Source: Acidobacteriota bacterium (GTDB lineage Bacteria; Acidobacteriota; Vicinamibacteria; Vicinamibacterales; UBA823). Taken from it: DNA of 38,743 nucleotides. The position numbers were made by a program, and so were the translations under genes. This document shows positions 32,527 to 38,743 of the stretch, in pieces (position 1 is the stretch's first letter; each line of letters begins with the position of its first letter). The stretch is taken from the NCBI GenBank assembly GCA_002730735.1, contig PCAU01000002.1:1-38743 (forward strand). The letters run 5' to 3'. The notes beneath the pieces were generated by a model. That model made no database searches. It was not told the DNA's origin and saw only the letters and a program-made list of their open reading frames with translations.

Positions 32527-33990
32527 TCATTCTTTTGAAGTTCGTATCTCGGTAGATGTGGATGGTCGTTTCATGGTGATTACCTTACAACCCAATTCAC
32601 CGCGATGAAGAGTGACATGCACTGCGTCACCCTTTTCAACTAAGCTGGCGTCCGACACGATTCCGGTGCGGTCACCGTTCCAGCAAACAGCGTAGCCCCG
32701 ACCCAAGACTCCTAGGGGGCTCAAGTTTTCAAGTCGGCCGGCAAGTGCCACAAGAGACTCCCGTCGCTCGGAGAGGTGGCGCGTTATTTCACGAGCAAGT
32801 CGCCCCTTTGAGAGGGTGAGCCGCGTGGTAATTGCACCCACGGTCCGCCGGAGGTCACGGCCTTCGAGACGCAAGCGGAGTTCGTGATAGCGCCGTTGAA
32901 CGCGTCCAACAAATCTGCGCGTTGTACGCGAGAGGCCATACGAGAGATCGACGGCCCGACGACCCGTCAACGCAAGGCGGGTAGGCCACGCTGCCAAGCC
33001 TGGTCGCTGCTCAAGGGAGCGAACCCGCGCTTGCTTGGAATGAATTCTCATCGACGCACCGTTGCGTAACCGCTCCTGCATCCGGTCAATTTGCGCGCGA
33101 AATTCATCCTTTCTGGTTACTACCAGTTCAGCTGCAGCAGACGGGGTAGGTGCTCTGAGATCAGCAGCAAAATCGGCAATGGTGAAATCGGTTTCGTGGC
33201 CTACTGCGGAAATGATAGGAATAGTCGACGCAACAATGGCACGCGCAACCACCTCTTCATTGAAGGCCCACAGATCTTCTATGGACCCTCCGCCCCGGCC
33301 GACGATAATGACGTCAACGCCACTAAGTTTGGCAATCTGGTTCAGCGCTTGGGCGATGTCGTTACCCGCACCTTCGCCTTGAACGCGCACCGGGCGGATG
33401 ACTAGGTGCACGTTAGGGTAGCGCCGACCCAGTATGTGGATGATGTCGCGTAGCGCAGCACCATCCATGGATGTAACGATGCCGATTTTTCGGGGCAATG
33501 TCGGCAGCGGTCGTTTACTTGACGGCTCGAATAACCCCTCCAACTCAAGACGACGTTTCAGCTGCTCAAAAGCTAATTGAAGCGCGCCGATACCGTGCGG
33601 TTCCATATGCTCGCAGACGATTTGGTATTCGCCCTTGGGTTCGTAGACACTCAGGCGACCCCGCACAATCACGCGCATGCCATCATCAGGTGTAAAACGG
33701 AGGTGTCTCACTGCCGACCGAAACATCACTCCCTTTAGCTGTGCCTCAGCGTCCTTTAGCGTGAAATAGACATGCCCAGTACGCCAACGCCTGTAGTTTG
33801 ACAGCTCGCCATCGATCCAGATCTCGCCGTAGGTGGTTTCGAGTAATTCCCGAACTTCAGAGGTTAGTTCGGTGACCGTGAAAATACGGCGCGTTGTTGG
33901 TTTGGCTGTTGAGAGCGGTGCCTTACTCAATTGCGGGTCACTAGTTGCATGGGCGGGATCGTCGAACGGAAGGTCAACAAGATCTGCCAT
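32527..33990 (-). CDS. xseA: Exodeoxyribonuclease VII large subunit
   Basis: This 487-residue protein carries an N-terminal OB-fold (about residues 36-135, FTVTELTSEVRELLE, IDGELSNYRRWRTGHVYFTLKD). The catalytic domain follows (about 136-350, KIGIVTSMDGAALRDIIHI, IIVGRGGGSIEDLWAFNEE, SAVGHETDFTIADFAADLRAPTPSAAAEL), and then long helices that receive XseB. It degrades single-stranded DNA to oligonucleotides from both ends. The ATG is one base after the ymdB stop, so translation is probably coupled. Confidence 0.95.
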   Translation of the reverse strand: MADLVDLPFDDPAHATSDPQLSKAPLSTAKPTTRRIFTVTELTSEVRELLETTYGEIWIDGELSNYRRWRTGHVYFTLKDAEAQLKGVMFRSAVRHLRFTPDDGMRVIVRGRLSVYEPKGEYQIVCEHMEPHGIGALQLAFEQLKRRLELEGLFEPSSKRPLPTLPRKIGIVTSMDGAALRDIIHILGRRYPNVHLVIRPVRVQGEGAGNDIAQALNQIAKLSGVDVIIVGRGGGSIEDLWAFNEEVVARAIVASTIPIISAVGHETDFTIADFAADLRAPTPSAAAELVVTRKDEFRAQIDRMQERLRNGASMRIHSKQARVRSLEQRPGLAAWPTRLALTGRRAVDLSYGLSRTTRRFVGRVQRRYHELRLRLEGRDLRRTVGAITTRLTLSKGRLAREITRHLSERRESLVALAGRLENLSPLGVLGRGYAVCWNGDRTGIVSDASLVEKGDAVHVTLHRGELGCKVITMKRPSTSTEIRTSKE

Positions 33991-33991
33991 T

Positions 33992-34807
33992 TCACGCTAC
34001 CGGTTGTGCAGTGAGAGATTCAACATCCTGGAGGTTCAGGCTAAGTCTCGTAATGTTAATGGCTCGTCCCGTTGTGGAATCTGCTGTCACGACAACTGCA
34101 TGCAGTCTTGGGTCACCAGAGGCTGTTTCGAACCGATTGGGCAGGCCATTAATAAATCGGGAGATTACGGCGCTCTTTTCCACCCCGATGACTGAGTTGT
34201 GGGGTCCGGTCATTCCAACATCCGTAATGCAGGCTGTTCCACCCGGCAGTAGCCTGGCATCGGCAGTTTGTACGTGCGTGTGGGTTCCCACCACAACTGT
34301 TACCTTGCTGTCGAGGTACCAGCCCATCGCAATTTTCTCTGAGGTTGCCTCTGCGTGGAAGTCCACTAGAACGACTCGGGCGTGGTCATGTGCTAAACGA
34401 ATTTGGTCCAGGACCACGCTAAAAGGATTGTCAATTGGCTGCATGAAAATCCGGCCCATAATGTTGATCACGGCCACGGGTTCTCCGGCCGCCGTTGTAA
34501 CTGTGCAGAGTCCGCCGCCAGGGGTCCCGGCAGGGTAGTTGGCCGGTCGGATCAGCCTGGGTTCAATTTCTATATAGTCGAAGACTTCCTTTTTGTCCCA
34601 GATGTGGTTGCCTGAGGTCATTACGTCCACGCCGAGAGCGACCAGCGATTCACCGATTTCCCGTGTGATGCCGAAACCGCCAGCCGCATTCTCCACGTTG
34701 GCTATAACTAGGTCGATTTCATGCTGAGCGACGATCGCACGTAGGCCGCGCTTGACGATCTCACGCCCAGGTTTACCCACGATGTCCCCGATAAAGAGCA
34801 GCCTCAT
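33992..34807 (-). CDS. ymdB: YmdB-family metallophosphoesterase
   Basis: This 271-residue calcineurin-like phosphoesterase is of the TIGR00282 group. The metal ligands lie in FIGDIVGKPGR, IANVENAAGGFG, MTSGNHIWDKKE, LVDFHAEATSEK and GTHTHVQTAD. Members hydrolyse 2',3'-cyclic mononucleotides and influence biofilm and nanotube formation in Bacillus. It heads the ymdB-xseA-xseB-ispA-tlyA-nadK cluster. Upstream of the ATG the bases to 35063 belong to no gene I can support. Confidence 0.92.
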   Translation of the reverse strand: MRLLFIGDIVGKPGREIVKRGLRAIVAQHEIDLVIANVENAAGGFGITREIGESLVALGVDVMTSGNHIWDKKEVFDYIEIEPRLIRPANYPAGTPGGGLCTVTTAAGEPVAVINIMGRIFMQPIDNPFSVVLDQIRLAHDHARVVLVDFHAEATSEKIAMGWYLDSKVTVVVGTHTHVQTADARLLPGGTACITDVGMTGPHNSVIGVEKSAVISRFINGLPNRFETASGDPRLHAVVVTADSTTGRAINITRLSLNLQDVESLTAQPVA

Positions 34808-35063
34808 GAAGAATTGCCTAACCCATTATAGCTTCGGTGCAACCGGGAGACTGTTGTCTGATGTGTCAACTTTATCCAAAAGTAAACAAATACGTTATCA
34901 GTCAGGATGAAGGTTGTCGGCATTGGGCGGGCGATGCTGAATTTGGTCGAGAAGCCGAGGTGTTTGATGGAGAAATTGTGAACGCCACAGAATGCCGACT
35001 GGGGCCCCGTCAGTTTCGGGAATGGATGGCGCTACTGCGCGATTTCGGATACCCTGTTGGGTT

Positions 35064-35366
35064 ATGGATGAGACACCTGAGGTTCCAGTGACTGAAGAGT
35101 CCGTCGTTGAGGCCGTTACCCCCGAACCACGGAAGATGCCAGAAATTCAGAGCCGTTTTCTCTATGTCGATGTATCAGCTAAACGCGCCAAGCAGCTTCG
35201 TCGTGGTGCGCTTCCGCGTTTAGCGCACCTTCGGCCGGATCCCGAAACGGGTGCGCGGGTTGATACAGACGTCAGGTTGGAGCGGGTGGCGATGCAGGAA
35301 GTCAAGGAGGGGAGAATCGTTTTCGAACTGCCTGACCAGGCCGTTGAAGAAAAGGCCACGAAGTGA
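35064..35366 (+). CDS. rpoZ: DNA-directed RNA polymerase omega subunit
   Basis: This 100-residue protein contains the omega core: SRFLYVDVSAKRAKQLRRGA (about residues 30-49) and RLERVAMQEVKEGRIVF (about 71-87). These match the conserved A-K-R-A-R-Q-L and V-A-x-x-E-x-x-x-G-x-I blocks. Omega folds around the beta-prime C-terminus and aids polymerase assembly. It has an acidic 25-residue N-terminal extension and a longer than usual linker between the two blocks. The gmk gene, a frequent neighbour, is absent. ATG 35064 is chosen; an in-frame ATG at 34992 would add residues unlike any omega. It overlaps the next gene by four bases. Confidence 0.82.
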   Translation: MDETPEVPVTEESVVEAVTPEPRKMPEIQSRFLYVDVSAKRAKQLRRGALPRLAHLRPDPETGARVDTDVRLERVAMQEVKEGRIVFELPDQAVEEKATK

Positions 35367-35629
35367 ATTCTCCCGAGGTTATGGATCTGGTTATTGGGGC
35401 CCTGCAGGGTCTTGGCGCCACGACTGGGTTCTTACTTGCACTCTTCATTGGGTTTTGCGTTGTGCTAGGTTTTCCAAAATTGCGGCAGGGTAGTCGGAAG
35501 ACCTTGGTTATCAGGAACCTCGCTGACTTGGATGGCACCTTCAAGTATCTTCCACCAGATGCCCCGCGTGGTCCCGCCGACCAGTTAAAAACCCCTGAAC
35601 TTTTGGAGCAAGCGGACCGTAAGGACTGA
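35363..35629 (+). CDS. Small single-pass membrane protein, unknown function
   Basis: This 88-residue protein has one clear transmembrane helix (about residues 18-38, ATTGFLLALFIGFCVVLGFP). A basic stretch (KLRQGSRKT) and a hydrophilic C-terminus follow, placing the tail in the cytoplasm by the positive-inside rule. The GTG start overlaps the rpoZ stop by four bases; an ATG at 35381 is an alternative. No family is recognised. Tight coupling to rpoZ suggests constitutive co-expression. It is convergent with gatA. Confidence 0.6.
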   Translation: MNSPEVMDLVIGALQGLGATTGFLLALFIGFCVVLGFPKLRQGSRKTLVIRNLADLDGTFKYLPPDAPRGPADQLKTPELLEQADRKD

Positions 35630-35680
35630 GGCTCCGCTCGGTTACGTCATCAGGGTTTTCTCTTATCAACCGTTGTCTTC

Positions 35681-37147
35681 TCAGATGCTCGGTGTTTCTT
35701 TCCACCATCCGTTGTTTCGTTCATAGGCTCTGGCGATTTTGAGGAGCCCACCTTCATCGAATGCTCGGCCCACGAGTTGAACGCCGACTGGTAACCGTTC
35801 TTGCGTAAAGCCAGCTGGAACGCTGATTGCTGGAAGCCCCGCGAGATTGGCACTTACCGTGAATATGTCGAGCAGGTACATTTGTAACGGATCCTTGATT
35901 TTCTCCCCAAGCGTGAACGCTGGGACTGGACTCGTTGGCATGATTACAGCGTCAACACTATCGAACGCTTGCTCGTAATCGCGAAGGATCAGAGTCCGCA
36001 CCTGTTGAGCTTTTAGGTAGTAAGCATCGTAATAACCGGCACTGAGTGCGTAGGTGCCGAGCATGATCCGACGTTTCACTTCTTCGCCAAATCCTTCGCT
36101 ACGCGTTTGATCGTACATTGCCCGCAGAGTCGTAGATGTTGGGTCAAGCTCAGCACGGTGGGTATAGCGGACACCATCGTAACGGGCAAGATTTGAGCTG
36201 GCCTCGGCTGTGGCGAGAAGGTAATAGACCGGAATCGCATACTGCGCGTGAGGAAGCGTGATGTCTGAGACCGTCGCTCCGGTTGATTGGAACACCTCCA
36301 CCGCGGCGCTGAAGGCCTGGCTGACTTCGGGGTCGATGCCGGAGTCGAGCAGTGCGGATGGTACACCCAGTCGTACGCCTCGCAAATCTGCATCGAGGTT
36401 CTCAGTGTAGTGAGGGACCTGTTGAGGCGCCGTCGTCGCATCGCGGGGGTCGGGACCGGCGATTACCTCAAGTAAAAGTGCTGCGTCACGCACGGTGAGT
36501 GTGAGAGGGCCAACCTGGTCTAGAGATGAGGCGAAAGCGAGTAGCCCGTACCGCGAGACCCGCCCGTAGGTCGGCTTGAGCCCGACCACGCCGCAAAGTG
36601 CCGCTGGTTGCCGGATTGACCCACCAGTATCCGACCCGAGGGCACCAGGTACTAACCGAGCTGAGACGGCGGCGGCCGACCCGCCACTTGACCCACCTGG
36701 GCTCCGGGTAAGGTTCCACGGGTTCTTCACAGGACCAAAAGCTGAATTCTCATTAGAGGAACCCATGCCGAATTCGTCGCAGTTCGTTTTACCGAGCACG
36801 ATTGCCCCGGCCGCTTCAAGCCGAGAGACTGCCGTCGCATCGTAGGGCGGGACGAAATTTTCGAGAATGCGTGAGGAAGCGGTCGTTGGCACACCACGTG
36901 TGCAGAGGTTGTCCTTTATAGCGATGGGTACGCCGAGAAGCGGGCGTGGGTCACCCGCTGTTCTTGACCGGTCAACGGCTGCAGCACGTTCGAGTGCCTG
37001 CTCATGCGTTACGTTATTGAACGCGTTCAGCGAACCGTCTACCGCGGCGATCCGCTCAAGATATTCTGAACAGATATTCGTTGACGTTATCTCACCCGCG
37101 GCGATCGCATCACGTATCTCGACCAAGGTTTGAGCCGTTGCTGTCAT
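35681..37147 (-). CDS. gatA: Asp-tRNA(Asn)/Glu-tRNA(Gln) amidotransferase subunit A
   Basis: This 488-residue amidase-signature enzyme frees ammonia from glutamine for amidation of mischarged tRNA. The Ser-cisSer-Lys triad is complete: K78 in GVPIAIKDN, S177 in DTGGSIRQ and S153 in GGSSGGSAAA. The spacings match those of Staphylococcus GatA. FGMGSSNENSAFGPVKNPW and GLKPTYGRVSRYGLLAFASSLDQ are typical of GatA as opposed to other amidases. It overlaps gatC by four bases. gatB is not in the window. Its presence suggests that Gln-tRNA and/or Asn-tRNA is made by the indirect route. Confidence 0.95.
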   Translation of the reverse strand: MTATAQTLVEIRDAIAAGEITSTNICSEYLERIAAVDGSLNAFNNVTHEQALERAAAVDRSRTAGDPRPLLGVPIAIKDNLCTRGVPTTASSRILENFVPPYDATAVSRLEAAGAIVLGKTNCDEFGMGSSNENSAFGPVKNPWNLTRSPGGSSGGSAAAVSARLVPGALGSDTGGSIRQPAALCGVVGLKPTYGRVSRYGLLAFASSLDQVGPLTLTVRDAALLLEVIAGPDPRDATTAPQQVPHYTENLDADLRGVRLGVPSALLDSGIDPEVSQAFSAAVEVFQSTGATVSDITLPHAQYAIPVYYLLATAEASSNLARYDGVRYTHRAELDPTSTTLRAMYDQTRSEGFGEEVKRRIMLGTYALSAGYYDAYYLKAQQVRTLILRDYEQAFDSVDAVIMPTSPVPAFTLGEKIKDPLQMYLLDIFTVSANLAGLPAISVPAGFTQERLPVGVQLVGRAFDEGGLLKIARAYERNNGWWKETPSI

Positions 37148-37443
37148 TCGATGACCTTCGGAACCTTAAAGAAGCCTTCGTCGGACGTGCCGTCAGGTGC
37201 ATTGGCGAGGGCTTCATCTCGAGACAGGGACTCTTGGACTTCGTCATTACGGAATGCTTCATGTCGAGAGAGCACGTGCGTGGTAGGCGACGCGTTTGTC
37301 GTATCGATCGCCTGCAGGGTCTCAGCGTAGGTCAATATGTCCGCCAATTGTCGGGCAAATGTTTCTTTCTCCGCTTCGGATAGTTCCAAATGGGCGAGGC
37401 TCGCGATTCTTTCGACGTCGCTCTTGGTTAGACGTGAGGACAT
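37144..37443 (-). CDS. gatC: Asp-tRNA(Asn)/Glu-tRNA(Gln) amidotransferase subunit C
   Basis: This 99-residue belt protein holds GatA and GatB together. The N-terminal SRLTKSDVERIASLAHLELSEAE is characteristic, followed by FARQLADILTYAETLQAIDT and the C-terminal segment ending DEGFFKVPKVIE. ATG 37443 matches the family start and follows a GGTGGAG ribosome-binding site. The reading frame stays open upstream but would overlap yggT. Located between yggT and gatA. Confidence 0.95.
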   Translation of the reverse strand: MSSRLTKSDVERIASLAHLELSEAEKETFARQLADILTYAETLQAIDTTNASPTTHVLSRHEAFRNDEVQESLSRDEALANAPDGTSDEGFFKVPKVIE

Positions 37444-37457
37444 GGAGTTCACTCCAC

Positions 37458-37688
37458 CTACAATATGAACAGTTGTCGGAGAAACTGTAGGCCGATTAAG
37501 AGGGCCATCGGAGACAGGTCTAGGCCGCCCATAGATGGAAGCACGCGGCGGATTGGCCTGAGCACGGGTTCGGTCAGCGCGCTTACCAGTTGAACCACTG
37601 GGTGATTTGGTGGCAGTTTCGTCCACGACACGATGACCGCGCCCACGATAACCAACGAGTACAGATCCAAGATAGTTCCCAGTATCAA
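37458..37688 (-). CDS. YggT-family membrane protein
   Basis: This 76-residue protein has two transmembrane helices (about residues 3-22 and 55-75) around the conserved loop VSALTEPVLRPIRRVLPSMGGLDLSPM. That loop defines YggT proteins. They are linked to membrane-associated processes such as osmotic tolerance or division-site factors, but the molecular role is unclear. The TTG start overlaps the nfo stop by four bases and has AAGGAG eight bases upstream. Confidence 0.88.
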   Translation of the reverse strand: MILGTILDLYSLVIVGAVIVSWTKLPPNHPVVQLVSALTEPVLRPIRRVLPSMGGLDLSPMALLIGLQFLRQLFIL

Positions 37689-38581
37689 GACTTCTTCTCC
37701 TTACTGTCGGTGGCGTCGATAAATTGACGCAGGGTGTTCAAGTTCTTCAAGTCAGCCGGGTCCACTTCTGTGGGTTTACCGGGCTGTCGTTGTTCTTTTG
37801 GTGTTTCCAGTACCATCGGCAGGTGAGCCAGTTGTGGATCTTTCAGTAGTCTCCCGAATGCCTCTAGCCCGACCCAGCCCTCGCCGATGTGTTCGTGGCG
37901 GTCCCGACGGCTACCGCAAGGATGTTTTGAGTCGTTCAGGTGAAGCAACTGCAACCTATCCAGTCCGACGTACGTTTCGAAGTCTTCGAAGGTTCGTGAG
38001 TAGCCGTCTGCCGTGGCAATGTTGTAGCCGGCTGCAAGAAGATGACAGGTGTCGAGACAGACGCCGAGACGTTTCTTGGCGGACGTTCCGTTGATGATTG
38101 TCGCTAGGTGTTCGAATCGGTGCCCAAGGTTCGTACCCTGCCCAGCGGTGTGTTCCAAAAGGAGCAGCGTTCCTTTTTCCCGATCTGCAAAGACTTCGTC
38201 GATGGCCTCGGCGACGAGATGGAGACCGCTTTCTTCCGTGCCGGTTGTGTATGAGCCAGGATGCAGTACAACTCCCAATAGACCGAGTGCATCTCCACGA
38301 TCTAATTCGTCCGTGAGAGCGTTGATTGAGCGTTGCCGTAGCGCAGGGTTAGGAGCCGCAAGGTTGATGAGATAACTCGCATGCGCGACGATCGGGTTAA
38401 TGTCGAGGTCGTTAGCGGTCGCTCGAAACGCGGTAACCTTGTCTGCAGGCAGTGGCCGCGCACGCCATTGACTTGCGGACTTGGTAAAGATCTGCAAAGT
38501 GTTGCAGTTAGCAGCCTGTGCCCGCTCTATGGCACGAGGCAGGCCACCTGCGATCGACATGTGGGCACCGAGACGGGGCAT
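37685..38581 (-). CDS. nfo: Endonuclease IV (deoxyribonuclease IV)
   Basis: This 298-residue TIM-barrel AP endonuclease cuts DNA 5' to abasic sites in base-excision repair. The three-zinc ligands are visible in order: AHASYLINLA, LHPGSYTTG, LLEHTAGQGTNLG, LGVCLDTCHLLAAGY, LLHLNDSKHPCGSRRDRHEHIGEG and MVLETPKE. The N-terminus RLGAHMSIAGGLPRAIERA is typical. It appears to be the first gene of the nfo-yggT-gatC-gatA run. The 162 bases beyond it to the window edge show no gene that can be supported. Confidence 0.96.
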   Translation of the reverse strand: MPRLGAHMSIAGGLPRAIERAQAANCNTLQIFTKSASQWRARPLPADKVTAFRATANDLDINPIVAHASYLINLAAPNPALRQRSINALTDELDRGDALGLLGVVLHPGSYTTGTEESGLHLVAEAIDEVFADREKGTLLLLEHTAGQGTNLGHRFEHLATIINGTSAKKRLGVCLDTCHLLAAGYNIATADGYSRTFEDFETYVGLDRLQLLHLNDSKHPCGSRRDRHEHIGEGWVGLEAFGRLLKDPQLAHLPMVLETPKEQRQPGKPTEVDPADLKNLNTLRQFIDATDSKEKKS

Positions 38582-38743
38582 GGTCGTTCGAGGAAGCTAA
38601 TATACCATCAAGAATGAGGGCCATACGTATGATCAACAGTGTCACCCAGTATGGTGGCGACCACGGAGGTGCCGCCTGACCGTTCCGCCCAAGAATCCGG
38701 AGCTAATGTCCGTGTATTTGGTGCCTACCAGTAACGGACGATA

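Noticed and set aside
34837-35091. Plus-strand frame of 84 codons upstream of rpoZ
   Set aside because: GTG start without ribosome-binding site, 28-base overlap with rpoZ and no family resemblance.
38642-38743. Minus-strand frame of 33 codons entering from the right edge
   Set aside because: Too short to tell a gene tail from chance, and the residues match nothing I know.
1-38743. CRISPR arrays, insertion sequences, prophage or defence genes
   Set aside because: No regular repeats, transposase, integrase, phage or nuclease-defence signatures were seen in either strand.

Overview
The window looks like a chromosomal segment of a Gram-negative, Acidobacteriota-like bacterium, possibly of the Vicinamibacteria type. 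This is an inference from gene content: a TonB-dependent receptor with a carboxypeptidase-regulatory-like domain, a quinoprotein dehydrogenase, outer-membrane barrel proteins, a tmRNA tag ending in LALAA, and housekeeping genes with ordinary bacterial order. Nothing in the sequence fixes the species. Most of the window is of moderate GC. The stretch from about 6.4 to 10.5 kb is visibly richer in GC.

Left end (1-6387). A minus-strand cassette encodes a Na+/phosphate symporter, a PhoU-like regulator and an SDF-type Na+:carboxylate/amino-acid symporter cut by the window edge. A near-consensus sigma-70 promoter and a leader hairpin precede it. Next comes a secreted PQQ-dependent dehydrogenase (minus) and, divergent from it, an ArsJ-like organoarsenical efflux permease (plus) without its usual GAPDH partner gene.

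GC-rich block (about 6.4-10.5 kb). It holds pxpA, a TonB-dependent receptor resembling copper receptors of the OprC/NosA type, and a small exported Cys/His/Met-rich protein just upstream of the receptor. The block lies against the 3' end of the tmRNA gene ssrA, a common site of island integration, but no integrase or att repeat was seen.

Middle (11-18 kb). A plus-strand run encodes a class I/II aminotransferase and the two halves of a heterodimeric ABC exporter, whose degenerate ATPase motifs are complementary. Convergent to it are a 3D-domain protein and thiL. Between thiL and zapA lies a region that folds like 6S RNA.

Translation and division operon (18-25.2 kb, minus). The order is tRNA-Val(GAC), thrS, infC, rpmI, rplT, pheS, pheT, zapB-like, zapA. 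infC appears to start at an ATC codon, and PheT lacks the N-terminal tRNA-binding OB domain.

Right part (25.3-38.7 kb). A conserved outer-membrane barrel protein of unknown function (plus) faces an S41/CtpA-type protein (minus) whose Ser and Lys catalytic positions are both substituted. The plus-strand pair ruvX-mltG follows. A minus-strand cluster ymdB-xseA-xseB-ispA-tlyA-nadK comes next, with overlapping or tightly packed genes. Then come rpoZ and a small membrane protein (plus), and finally nfo, yggT, gatC and gatA (minus). No CRISPR array, insertion sequence, prophage or recognisable defence system was found.
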